Part shown: positions 33,341-42,456 of the stretch, piece after piece | How positions within the stretch are numbered: position 1 is the stretch's first letter | Layout of the letters: each line of letters begins with the position of its first letter | From: an uncultured Oscillospiraceae bacterium | GTDB taxonomy: Bacteria; Bacillota; Clostridia; Oscillospirales; Oscillospiraceae | Assembly: GCA_949841465.1 (NCBI GenBank) | Contig: CATKZW010000016.1 | Span: 1-56,743, forward strand | DNA: 56,743 nucleotides | Direction: 5' to 3' | Program-made: the position numbers and the translations under genes | The notes under the pieces: generated by a model | The model's database searches: none | What the model saw: the letters and a program-made list of their open reading frames with translations, nothing else | Told to the model about the DNA's origin: nothing

Positions 33341-34237
33341 TTATACGAGCTGCTCAATGCTGATCAGCGTCCACTCGCCGGTGGTGGGGGCGCTGTTGAT
33401 GATGAGCTCCACCAGATGTTCCGGCCTGCTGGGCGTCACGGTTGTCTGCTTGCAGATGATCATGTGATTCAGACCGGCAACGACTTGCTTGCCAACATAG
33501 AGGACAGGGGTGTAGTCGGCGCCTATCAGGGACTTTAAGATCTCGCTGCAGCCGGCAGCGACCTCCTCGGGCAGACTGCAGGGGGTCATGGGAGCCAGCT
33601 TATAACCGCCGACGGCCGCATTGACCATCATGTTCTCTTTGCTCAAGCTTGTACTGGCAAGCCGATAGAGCCTGTAGAGGAAATGCAAGAGTTCTTCGCC
33701 AACAAAGCGCCCATCGCTGCCGATTCCCAGGTGAGCATGTCCGCCGAAGTATGAGGCATCGGGAACCAGACCGGATTTCGACAGCTTCGGATAATACTCA
33801 TCCTTCCACTGCGCCATGTCCGCGTCCTTCAGATCGCGGCTGATTCCAGGGTTTGTCCCACGGTTTTCAAAATCCGCCGCATACGGTTCCAGCATTTTGA
33901 TGCAGCCCTTGATGCACTTCAGGGCCTCATTGTCGGCGGTGAAGTCGCCGACAACGAACTTGTACGCGCTCCACAGGAACTGAAGATATTCCAGCTTGGT
34001 GCATGCGCCGTCGTTTCCGATGCCATAGCGGAAGTCCTTCAGCGGATTTTGGAAAAATGCGCCGTCGCGGATTTTGCCGCTCTGCACCAGCTGCGGATAG
34101 TAGGTGTCTTTCCACTCCGCCATATCCGAGCCAGCCAGCGTCAGCGTTTTCGAGTTGTCGTTCGGAAGCTTTTTCGCTTCGTTGAGATACTGTTCGAGCA
34201 TATGGATGCACTGTACCGCAAGCTGTTTATCTGTCAC
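33341..34237 (-). CDS. Two-repeat protein with a C-terminal cystatin-like domain
   Basis: 298 aa, no signal peptide. Residues about 6-200 are two tandem repeats of an unrecognised module sharing DMA[EQ]WKD-x-YYP-x-L-x-x-SG and GIG-x-DG (starting at 38 and 140), each followed by a Leu/Tyr-rich helix. Residues about 207-298 match the next gene's product and show the cystatin pattern: GG at 210-211, a helix, QVVAG at 251-255 followed by LNH, and W289 in a C-terminal strand pair. Eukaryotic cystatins use exactly these three sites to wedge into papain-like proteases. The start is GTG 34237 behind AAGGAGGAGCTCTGC; a TTG at 34285 lacks a ribosome site. Protease inhibition is inferred, not shown. Confidence 0.75.
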   Translation of the reverse strand: MTDKQLAVQCIHMLEQYLNEAKKLPNDNSKTLTLAGSDMAEWKDTYYPQLVQSGKIRDGAFFQNPLKDFRYGIGNDGACTKLEYLQFLWSAYKFVVGDFTADNEALKCIKGCIKMLEPYAADFENRGTNPGISRDLKDADMAQWKDEYYPKLSKSGLVPDASYFGGHAHLGIGSDGRFVGEELLHFLYRLYRLASTSLSKENMMVNAAVGGYKLAPMTPCSLPEEVAAGCSEILKSLIGADYTPVLYVGKQVVAGLNHMIICKQTTVTPSRPEHLVELIINSAPTTGEWTLISIEQLV

Positions 34238-34308
34238 GCAGAGCTCCTCCTTAAATTGTTCAATTTTGGGGGGAGAGGATACCAATTATCCCCGTAGATA
34301 TCCGGCCC

Positions 34309-34605
34309 TTACACAATGCGCTCTATGGTGACCACCGACCAGTTGCCGACGATGTCGCCGTCATCGCAGTTCTGGTTCAGCACCATCTTGACCAGGTGCT
34401 CCGATGCGCCCAGCGTGGCCAAGGTCTGCTTGCAGATGAGCATATGGTTCACGCCGTGGACCACCTGCCTGCCCACATAGAAGACGGGCACGTATTTAGC
34501 GCCCACCATACCCCCAGTGACCTGGACGAAACCGCTGGCGACCTTTTGGGGCAGATTGCAGGCCTCCATGGGGGCCAGCGTCCAACCGCCTAATGCATTT
34601 GACAT
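34309..34605 (-). CDS. Stand-alone cystatin-like protein
   Basis: 98 aa, a single domain homologous to the end of the next protein. Cystatin hallmarks in order: G6-G7 near the N-terminus, an amphipathic helix, Q47-V48-V49-H50-G51 followed by VNH, and W89 in GNWSVVTIE. Eukaryotic stefins have GG, QVVAG-x-N and a C-terminal hairpin at equivalent places. No signal peptide, so like stefins it should be cytosolic. ATG 34605 follows AAAGGAGCACACT; the frame is open 27 bp upstream without a ribosome site. It is 71 bp upstream of the larger cystatin-like gene and likely shares its promoter at 34662-34691. Confidence 0.78.
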   Translation of the reverse strand: MSNALGGWTLAPMEACNLPQKVASGFVQVTGGMVGAKYVPVFYVGRQVVHGVNHMLICKQTLATLGASEHLVKMVLNQNCDDGDIVGNWSVVTIERIV

Positions 34606-35067
34606 AGTGTGCTCCTTTCCGCCTTTCGGCAATCAAATAATTTAAAAACCGGACTGTAAATATTATATCAGATAATGATGATATAAATCAATACCTTTTG
34701 TCGAAAAATGCTAAAATATCCGGGGATGTACCCGAGTGGGATGCCATGCTCCAGGGCGTACCATTCCTCGTGGCTGCGGATATCGGTTTGACAGCTATGC
34801 CCTGATGCTTTCTCTGTGCGTCTGTGGGAACAACGCAAATCAGCCCGAGCCGTCTAATCCGGCTCGGGCTGATGCACAGGTCAAGGGGAAACAACTGTGA
34901 CAAAGGATACCGCAACGCCGGCAGATTTCCATGGCGCCTGCCGCTTTTCCTTTGTCAATTCCGTGTTTTTCTGCCGCTGAGGTGGTTTTTGCGCTTTGCC
35001 CAGCCGATGATCGCGCAGCTGGAGCCTGCCCTCATTATGCTGCTTTTCTTCTGATTGGTACAGCTTC
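34606..35067. other. Intergenic region with a hairpin and a Cys-rich mini-ORF
   Basis: Contains the promoter at 34662-34691 and a 12-bp perfect stem (34840-34851 with 34861-34872). On the minus strand a 30-codon frame at 34932-34840 encodes a peptide with CRRC and CHSC close together (zinc-ribbon-like); its last codons lie inside the hairpin and its ribosome site (AAAGGAAAAG) is poorly spaced. I cannot call it a gene. Either the hairpin or nearby sequence presumably ends the bactofilin transcript. Confidence 0.4.
34662..34691 (-). promoter_or_regulatory. Promoter of the cystatin-like operon
   Basis: Minus strand TTGATT (34691-34686), 18-bp spacer, TATAAT (34667-34662), in an AT-rich stretch 57 bp before the start codon. 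Confidence 0.7.
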
Positions 35068-35565
35068 TTACTTCTCCTCGTCCAGCTCGAACTCCGGGCC
35101 GAATTCCAGGCTGGAAGCGCTTTTGACTGCGGTCAGCTCCGGCTCCAGGGCAGGCTGGGACTTCACCGTGGTGCACCGGCCGTTGAGGATGCCTCCGTCC
35201 TCCACCACCAGAGAGGCGGTGGTCACGTCGCCGTCCAAGCTGCCGGAGGACTCCAGGCGCATATGTTCCCTGGCGCAGACATTGCCCTCCACGCGGCCCG
35301 CCACCCGGACCACGTCCGCCGCCACAGGGCCCCGGATCAGCCCGGACTCCGCCACGATCACCGCGCCGGTCATGTCGAACTCGCCGTCCACCACGCCCTC
35401 GACCTGGACCACGCCCTCCCCCCGGAGGGTGCCGGTAAATGTAATGCCCTGAGCAATCACGGTGCTGCCCGCGCGCGCGGGGGCGGGAGGAGCCGCCGGT
35501 TCCTCCTTGGGGACTGCCGGGACGTCCACCTGAGGCTCAACTTTCTGCATTCCAAAGAAACCCAT
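35068..35565 (-). CDS. Bactofilin
   Basis: 165-aa bactofilin (DUF583). The core, about residues 38-130, is a right-handed beta-helix built of short repeats such as FTGTLRGEGVVQVEGVVDGEF and IRGPVAADVVRVAGRVEGNV; the proline-rich N-terminus and acidic C-terminus are flexible, as usual. Bactofilins polymerise without nucleotide into membrane-linked cytoskeletal filaments that position cell-wall or motility enzymes. Start: ATG 35565 behind AAAGGTGAGATCGTC. Single-gene unit with its own promoter; no peptidase partner is adjacent, though several minus-strand genes follow upstream. Confidence 0.9.
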   Translation of the reverse strand: MGFFGMQKVEPQVDVPAVPKEEPAAPPAPARAGSTVIAQGITFTGTLRGEGVVQVEGVVDGEFDMTGAVIVAESGLIRGPVAADVVRVAGRVEGNVCAREHMRLESSGSLDGDVTTASLVVEDGGILNGRCTTVKSQPALEPELTAVKSASSLEFGPEFELDEEK

Positions 35566-35627
35566 GACGATCTCACCTTTCCTTTGGAAGAGCCGGATCA
35601 ATCCGGCGCTTCCCTAGTGTCGCCTTT

Positions 35628-35656
35628 ACTTTACCATAGTTGGGGCAAAATTTCAA
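35628..35656 (-). promoter_or_regulatory. Promoter of the bactofilin gene
   Basis: Minus strand TTGAAA (35656-35651), 17-bp spacer, TAAAGT (35633-35628). Confidence 0.6.
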
Positions 35657-35699
35657 CCCCGAATGTCTGCGGTTTTTGTTGGAAATTGGATGGCGGCCG

Positions 35700-36431
35700 C
35701 TACCGTTCCACCAGACGGCGTCGGAACAGGACGACGGCCAGCGCCAGCACAGCCGCCGCCCACGCCGACACCAACAGCAGGTGCCCCGGCAGCGCCGCCC
35801 AGTCCCCGGCCAGCGCGGCCTTGGCCCCGTCCGCCCCGTGGACGAAGGGGAGGGCATAGGCCGCCTTTTGAAACGCCCCGCCCACCAGAGACAGGTCAAA
35901 CCAGATGCCCGCCAGCCAGGCCGTGACGTTGGTGAGGATGGCCCCGCACATGCCGCCCACCTGCTTGTCGTTGAACAGCGTGCCGCACAGCAGGCCCAGG
36001 GCAATGAACAGCAGGGCGGAGGGGATGAGGGAGGCCGCCACCGCCAGCAGGTTCCAGCTCAAGGGCAGGCCCAGGGCCACCGCCGCCGCCAGGCAGACGG
36101 CGCTCTGCCCCACCGCCATGGGCAGCAGGGGGAGCAGGTAGCCCAGCAGGAAGTCCGCCGCCGTCATGGGGGACGCCGCCAGCCGGGCCAGGAAGGCCGA
36201 CGACCGGTCCTTGGCGATCAGCAGCCCGGAGAACAGCGCCAGAAAGGTCAGCCCAAACAGGGCGATGCCCGGGGCAAGGGTTTCCAGCTCGAAGATGTGC
36301 ACCGGCACATTGCGCTGGATGACATTCATCAGCACCAGCAGGACCAACGGGAAGCCCAGCCCGAAAAACAGGGTTAGGGGGTCCCGGAACAGCTCCTTCA
36401 GGTTCCGCTTGGCAAACGCCCGCATTCTCAT
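35700..36431 (-). CDS. ABC-2 type exporter permease
   Basis: 243-aa membrane protein with six hydrophobic segments, the ABC-2 permease layout (N-terminal RNLKELFRDPLTLFFGLGFP, typical of drug/lipid exporters). Its ATG overlaps the stop of the ATPase gene by 4 bp (ATGA), so subunits are made together. One permease and one ATPase would form a dimer-of-dimers exporter. Substrate unknown; similar systems in Firmicutes export antimicrobial peptides or lipids. Confidence 0.87.
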   Translation of the reverse strand: MRMRAFAKRNLKELFRDPLTLFFGLGFPLVLLVLMNVIQRNVPVHIFELETLAPGIALFGLTFLALFSGLLIAKDRSSAFLARLAASPMTAADFLLGYLLPLLPMAVGQSAVCLAAAVALGLPLSWNLLAVAASLIPSALLFIALGLLCGTLFNDKQVGGMCGAILTNVTAWLAGIWFDLSLVGGAFQKAAYALPFVHGADGAKAALAGDWAALPGHLLLVSAWAAAVLALAVVLFRRRLVER

Positions 36432-37147
36432 GACGCCGCCTCCTGTCCCGCTAACGCCACAAAGGTGTCCTCAAAGCTGTCGCAGCCCGCCAGGGCTTTC
36501 AGCTCCGCCGCCGTCCCCACCGCCCGGAGGCGGCCCGCGGTCATGATCCCGATGCGGTCGGCCAGGGACTCCGCCTCCTCTAAATAATGGGTGGTCAAAA
36601 TGATGGCGGTATGCCCCTTCAGCCCTCGGATCACGCCCCACAGCTCCCGGCGGGCCAGCACATCCAGGCCCAGGGTGGGCTCGTCCAGAAACAGCACCTC
36701 CGGCTGGGACACCAGCGCCATGGCAATGGACAGCCGCCGCTGCCAGCCGCCGGACAGGGTCTTGGCTCGCTGTCTGGCCCACTGGGTCAGCCCCAGCTGT
36801 TCCATGACCTCATTGACCCGCTCCCTGGGACGGCCGTAGACGCCTGCCATCAGCTCCAGGTTTTCCGCCGCCGTCAGGCCGGGGGCCACCGCGGTTTCCT
36901 GGGGGGAGACGGCCAGAATCTCCTTGGCCTGATGGCTTTGACTGCGGACACTGTGCCCCATCAGCCGGGCGTCCCCCCGAGTGGGGAGGGTGAGGCAGGA
37001 CAGCATCTTGATGGTGGTGGATTTCCCCGCGCCGTTCACCCCCAGCAGGGCGAACAGCTCCCCTGCCGGGATGGACAGCTCCAGCCGGTCCACCACCCGG
37101 CGGCCGCCGTATTCCTTGGTGAGCCCCAATATCTGAATGGCGTTCAC
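36428..37147 (-). CDS. ABC exporter ATPase subunit
   Basis: 239 aa. Walker A GVNGAGKST (36-44), Q-loop in SPQETAV, signature LSGGWQRR (131-138), Walker B VLFLDEPTLGLD with E156, and the switch His in LTTHYLEEAE. Complete and presumably active. DrrA/CcmA-like subgroup that pairs with ABC-2 permeases. Overlaps the genes on both sides by 4 bp, so the three-gene operon is translationally coupled. Confidence 0.92.
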   Translation of the reverse strand: MNAIQILGLTKEYGGRRVVDRLELSIPAGELFALLGVNGAGKSTTIKMLSCLTLPTRGDARLMGHSVRSQSHQAKEILAVSPQETAVAPGLTAAENLELMAGVYGRPRERVNEVMEQLGLTQWARQRAKTLSGGWQRRLSIAMALVSQPEVLFLDEPTLGLDVLARRELWGVIRGLKGHTAIILTTHYLEEAESLADRIGIMTAGRLRAVGTAAELKALAGCDSFEDTFVALAGQEAAS

Positions 37148-37389
37148 TGCTTCCCCTCCTTCTGCTCCTCCTGGGCCTTCCGGGCCTGCCGGATGGACTC
37201 GTCCATAAAATCAATCATGCCGTCAAAGGCCACGATGGCGATGCCCTTTTTCTTGTCCGCCATCAGCAGCAGGTTGTCCCCCGGTTCGATTTCAAACAGC
37301 TCCCGCACCTCTTTGGGGATGACGATCTGGCCCTTGTCTCCCACCCGCACGGTGCTCAAAAATTGATCCCGCGGCAGCTTTAATTTCAT
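37144..37389 (-). CDS. AbrB/SpoVT-type transcriptional regulator of the exporter operon
   Basis: 81-aa protein with an N-terminal swapped-hairpin AbrB domain (VRVGDKGQIVIPKEVRELFE, residues 14-33) and a charged helical tail. First gene of the ABC exporter operon, so most likely its local regulator; it has no toxin partner, which argues against an antitoxin role. ATG 37389 is preceded by AGGAGGGAAGCACT. Confidence 0.85.
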   Translation of the reverse strand: MKLKLPRDQFLSTVRVGDKGQIVIPKEVRELFEIEPGDNLLLMADKKKGIAIVAFDGMIDFMDESIRQARKAQEEQKEGKQ

Positions 37390-37520
37390 AGTGCTTCCCT
37401 CCTAATCGTAATTCCTTTCTTTTTGTCCGCCGTCTTTCCCCCGCGCAGCGCCGAGAAATCTGCCCTTGGACACAGGCAACTTTGTTGCCAATAATATAAC
37501 TAGTACAACTTTTCAAACAA

Positions 37521-37549
37521 AGTATAACTCGACGCACCGATGTTGTCAA
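37521..37549 (-). promoter_or_regulatory. Promoter of the AbrB/ABC exporter operon, with nearby palindrome
   Basis: Minus strand TTGACA (37549-37544), 17-bp spacer, TATACT (37526-37521). Just downstream of the start site lies AGTTGTACTAGTTAT (37495-37509 region), containing the palindrome ACTAGT, a possible operator for the AbrB-type protein. Confidence 0.7.
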
Positions 37550-37613
37550 GAGGGAACTGCCGGCGGTTCTTTTTTAAAACGGAGGCGCATACAATGCAGG
37601 GAGGTGAGCGCAA

Positions 37614-38792
37614 ATGCGAAAGAAAAGGACAAGTCGGCCGGCCATCCGCTGGATGCGGCTGGGAGCGGCGGCACTGGTGGCCGCGCTGGCGGGGGGGCTG
37701 CTGTGCCTGGTGGGGGACCCCGCCGCTGCCCTGGAACAGCTCAAGGAGCTGGCGGGCAGCGCCCGGGTGTCCATCGCCCTGCTGTCGGCGGAGCTGGACC
37801 TGGGGGAGCAGCAGGGGGACGGCCTGTCCCGCTGGAACCGGCTGGTGCTGGCCCAGTCCTCCCTGCTGGGGGGCGTGCCGCCCTCCCAGGAGCCGGAGCC
37901 CTCCGCCCCGCCTCCGGAGGAGAGCCAGGACCTGCTGGAGCTGGACCCCACCGGGGAGGATGAGCAGACCGATACCCCTGTCCCCTCCACCACCGCGCCG
38001 GAGGACATCATCCCCAAGACCATGGTGCCGGGCACCTCCGCCAAGTACATCACGTCGGGAAACGTATCCATCTACAATCACACGGATTACACCGTGGACA
38101 TACCAGCCCTGATCGAAAACGCCCCCCGGCTGTCCGCTGCCGGGGAGGACCCCAAGGTGCTGATCTACCACTCCCACGCCTGCGAGTCCTACACCATGGA
38201 CGGCACCGATATTTATGAGTCCAGCGGCGACCATCGCACCCTGGACACCAATTACAACATGGTCCGGGTGGGGGAGGAGATGAAGGCGGTGTTCGAGGCC
38301 GCGGGCATCGGCGTGGTCCACGACACCACGCTGTATGACTACCCCAGCTACAACGACGCCTACAACCGCTCGGTGGAGGGGGTGGCGGAAAACCTGAAAA
38401 AGTACCCCTCTCTGGTGCTGGTGCTGGACGTGCACCGGGACGCGCTGGTGGCCACTGACGGCACCATCTACAAGGCGGTGGCGGGGACGGTGGACAACTG
38501 CGCCCAAGTGATGATGCTCATAGGCACCGACGCCACCGGGCAGGTCCACCCCAACTGGAAGGTGAATCTGGCCCTGGCCCTGAGCATACAGCAGGCGCTG
38601 GCCAACAAGTGGTCCACCCTGGCCCGGCCCCTGGTGCTGCGGCCCACCCGGTTCAACCAGCATCTGTCCACGGGGACCATCCTGGTGGAGGTGGGCACCC
38701 ACGGGAACACCCTCCAGGAGGCCATCACTGCCGCGCGGCTGTACGCCCGGACGGTGGTGGAGCTGATGGAAGACGAAGGGAGCGCCGGTTAA
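37614..38792 (+). CDS. spoIIP: Stage II sporulation protein P (SpoIIP)
   Basis: 392-aa cell-wall amidase/endopeptidase that, with SpoIID and SpoIIM, drives forespore engulfment. N-terminal membrane anchor (about 14-33), a Pro/Ser/Glu-rich linker to about 135, then the catalytic domain with the family's metal and active-site residues in IYHSHACESY, LVLDVHRDA and the C-terminal VEVGTHGNT. ATG 37614 behind GGAGGTGAGCGCAA. Direct evidence that the organism, or its recent ancestor, forms endospores. In many clostridia spoIIP follows gpr; here it stands alone. Confidence 0.92.
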   Translation: MRKKRTSRPAIRWMRLGAAALVAALAGGLLCLVGDPAAALEQLKELAGSARVSIALLSAELDLGEQQGDGLSRWNRLVLAQSSLLGGVPPSQEPEPSAPPPEESQDLLELDPTGEDEQTDTPVPSTTAPEDIIPKTMVPGTSAKYITSGNVSIYNHTDYTVDIPALIENAPRLSAAGEDPKVLIYHSHACESYTMDGTDIYESSGDHRTLDTNYNMVRVGEEMKAVFEAAGIGVVHDTTLYDYPSYNDAYNRSVEGVAENLKKYPSLVLVLDVHRDALVATDGTIYKAVAGTVDNCAQVMMLIGTDATGQVHPNWKVNLALALSIQQALANKWSTLARPLVLRPTRFNQHLSTGTILVEVGTHGNTLQEAITAARLYARTVVELMEDEGSAG

Positions 38793-38807
38793 ACCGGCGC
38801 TCCCTTC
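38775..38807. terminator. Bidirectional hairpin between spoIIP and the malic enzyme gene
   Basis: Perfect 16-bp stem GAAGGGAGCGCCGGTT/AACCGGCGCTCCCTTC that contains the spoIIP stop codon in its loop. Separates two convergent genes; T-runs are weak on both sides. Confidence 0.7.
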
Positions 38808-38842
38808 ACGCAATTTCAGATTTTCTCCCAGTCAAGCCCCCG

Positions 38843-40021
<1,179 letters not shown>

Positions 40022-40074
40022 ATCCAGCGCTCCTTTTCTTTGTATCGGCAGAAGTATATCACACCCTGCCCCAA

Positions 40075-40104
40075 AAGAAAAGCCCCCGGCGCGGGCCGGA
40101 GGCT
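40075..40104 (-). terminator. Terminator of the two-component system operon
   Basis: AGCC-C-CCGGC (40081-40090) pairs with GCCGG-A-GGCT (40095-40104); on the minus strand the stem is followed by TTTCTTTTGG. Confidence 0.75.
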
Positions 40105-40110
40105 TCCTTA

Positions 40111-42456
40111 TTATAGAATCAGCTGGATCTCGTCCTGGGGCCGCGTCCCCGCCAGGGGAAGGGTGACGATGGCTTTGAACAGGTCGCCGTCGATGCTGAT
40201 CTCAAATTTGCCGTGCTGGAGCTCGGTCAGCGACTGGGCGATGGACAGCCCCAGGCCGCTGCCCGCCTGGTTGCGGGACTCGTCGCCCCGGACAAACCGC
40301 TCCATGAGCCGCTCCGCCGGTACGTCCAGCGGGTCTCGGGAGATGTTCTTCACCGACAGCACCACGTGGTCGCCGCTGCGCCGCAGGTCCACGTATACCC
40401 GCGTCCCCGGCAGCGCGTATTTGGCGCAGTTGGTGAGCAGGTTGTCCAGCACCCGCCACAGGTGCCGCCCGTCCGCCTCCACCCACATGGGCTCCTCCGG
40501 CAGGGAGCGCACCACCGTCAGCTTTTGTGCATCCAGCCGCTCGCCGGTCTCTGCCAGGGCCTGGTCGGTGAGCTGGGCCCAGTCCAGCCGCTCCCAGTTC
40601 ACCGTCAGGTTGCCCGTGGACGCCTTGGACGCCTCCACCAGGTCCTCGGTGAGCTTTTTCAGCCGCTGGCTCTTCCGGTCCAGCACTTCGATATATTCCG
40701 CCGCCTTGGGGTTGTCGATGCCCTCCTTTTTCAGCAGGTCCACGTAGTTGATGATGGAGGTCAGCGGCGTTTTCAGGTCGTGGGACACGTTGGTGATGAG
40801 CTCCGCCTTGAAGTGCTCGCTCTTCATCCGGTCTTCCACCGCCGCCGAGATGGCGTGGCCCAGATTGTTCAGCTCGTCGGCGTGGCCCTTTAAATCGGGG
40901 AGCATCCGATGGGTGTCAATATGGTAATTTGGGTTGCCGCCGATGATCTCCTGGGTGCCGCGGCGGATCATCTTCCACTGGTAGGCCCAGGTGCACAGGT
41001 AGGCCGATACGCCAAGGGTCACCAGCAGCCACAGCTCTCCGGCCCACCGGATCGAGGCCATTGTGAAAATCGCGTATGCCATACAGCCCAACACCGCCTT
41101 CCAAATCAGGGGGACGGCCTGGACAGCCCGCCCCATTGCCCCAAACAGCTCCCACATCTTCTTCCAGCACCAGAGGAACGCCTTCCAGCACCAGGTGCAG
41201 ACGGCCCAGATCCAGGTGTTGCGCAGCAGGGTGCGGGCCTTGCACCGGGCGCACACCGTAATCAGCGCCCCTATGCCCATCGCCGCCGCGGCGGACACCG
41301 CCGCGCCGATGCAGATGAGCTGAATAAACATGGGCGCGTCCATGTAGGTGTCGTGTACGGCCAGGACGCCCAGCCCCAAGGCCCCGACGCCGCCCAGGAA
41401 CAGGATAAACAGCAGCACATCCCCCGGAACCCGGTGGAACCAATTGAGGTAGATGCCCTCCACGCCTTGCTTATGTCCCGCGCCGCAGCACAGGTAGGCC
41501 ATCAGCAGCACGCCTATCACGCCCAGCGTGATAGTGACTGACAAATATTCTGCCCGGCTGGTCTGCCACTCCTCCAGCTTGAGGGCCGCCCTGCGGTATT
41601 GGTCGTCCACCCGGAGGGCGTCATCCACCCACAGCACCAGGCTGGCGGGCTGCGTTTCCTGAGCGGCGGCCTCCGGGGTCAGCGTCCATTTCAACCCATC
41701 CGGGTTGAAGATGTAGCCAAACCGGTTTGCCTCCAAGCAGGCCCGGATGGTGGGCAGATAAAGATACCATCCGTCGATCCCCCCTACCCACAGGTAATTG
41801 GTAAAGCCGTCGTCGTCCGCCAGCACCTCGTCCAGCGGCACCACAATGGCGTCGCCGTCCGGAACGGATAGGATCACGCCTGTATCCGCGGCGTTTTCCT
41901 GGCTTTGCGCCGCTTCCACCAGATCGGGCAGCAGGTTCCGCCAGTTGTCGTTGAAGCGCACGCTGGCATCGTTCGTCCAGTTGAGGGCGTGGTTTTCATT
42001 CGTGCCCCAGTAGTCCCAACCGGAGTTGACCTCAATAATCCCCGTCCTGTTCTGTGGGTAATCCACTGAGTAGTCCGCCCGAACCTGGGCGCTGTCCTCC
42101 GTAGTGTTGCCGTAGATCACCTGGCCGTCCTTGTCCAAAAGCTGCCAGCGCAGATTGGTGGACCCGGCGTCGTACTCCGCCTCCAGGCGCTCCAGGCTCC
42201 GCCTTTCCGACAGGGACAGCTCCGCCCCCGCCGCGTGCCGCACCTTCAAGTCCAACAGATTCTTCACCACGAAAGAGTCCTGGTACACCAGATATCTCTG
42301 GGTGTAGCCCCGGCCCTCGGCGTAGTCGAAGCTGTCGTTCCACAGCGCGTCGAAATTGGCCAGCTGGTACCAGCCCATGATGGCTGTGGCGGTGAACGCC
42401 GCCACAGCCGCTATGAAGGCCAGGGCCTTCATAGCGATGTTCTCTCGCCACCTCAT
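40111..42456 (-). CDS. Multi-pass sensor histidine kinase
   Basis: 781 aa. Membrane helix about 9-29, an extracytoplasmic domain of about 270 residues (WDYWGTNENHALNW region), then several further membrane segments (about 310-490) before HisKA with the phosphoacceptor in LITNVSHDLKTPLTSIINY, and HATPase_c with N box LLTNCAKYA and G box GSGLGLSIA. The extended membrane region with Trp/Cys-rich helices is unusual for this VanS/BaeS-like class. Start ATG 42456 overlaps the regulator stop by 4 bp. Stimulus unknown; the large outer domain suggests an extracellular or cell-envelope signal. Confidence 0.88.
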   Translation of the reverse strand: MRWRENIAMKALAFIAAVAAFTATAIMGWYQLANFDALWNDSFDYAEGRGYTQRYLVYQDSFVVKNLLDLKVRHAAGAELSLSERRSLERLEAEYDAGSTNLRWQLLDKDGQVIYGNTTEDSAQVRADYSVDYPQNRTGIIEVNSGWDYWGTNENHALNWTNDASVRFNDNWRNLLPDLVEAAQSQENAADTGVILSVPDGDAIVVPLDEVLADDDGFTNYLWVGGIDGWYLYLPTIRACLEANRFGYIFNPDGLKWTLTPEAAAQETQPASLVLWVDDALRVDDQYRRAALKLEEWQTSRAEYLSVTITLGVIGVLLMAYLCCGAGHKQGVEGIYLNWFHRVPGDVLLFILFLGGVGALGLGVLAVHDTYMDAPMFIQLICIGAAVSAAAAMGIGALITVCARCKARTLLRNTWIWAVCTWCWKAFLWCWKKMWELFGAMGRAVQAVPLIWKAVLGCMAYAIFTMASIRWAGELWLLVTLGVSAYLCTWAYQWKMIRRGTQEIIGGNPNYHIDTHRMLPDLKGHADELNNLGHAISAAVEDRMKSEHFKAELITNVSHDLKTPLTSIINYVDLLKKEGIDNPKAAEYIEVLDRKSQRLKKLTEDLVEASKASTGNLTVNWERLDWAQLTDQALAETGERLDAQKLTVVRSLPEEPMWVEADGRHLWRVLDNLLTNCAKYALPGTRVYVDLRRSGDHVVLSVKNISRDPLDVPAERLMERFVRGDESRNQAGSGLGLSIAQSLTELQHGKFEISIDGDLFKAIVTLPLAGTRPQDEIQLIL

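Noticed and set aside
37144..37389. AbrB-type protein as the antitoxin of a toxin-antitoxin pair or the missing N-terminal half of SpoVT
   Set aside because: Neighbours are ABC exporter subunits, not a toxin; the protein is complete with its own tail, lies on the opposite strand 4 kb away, and its sequence differs from SpoVT's N-terminus.
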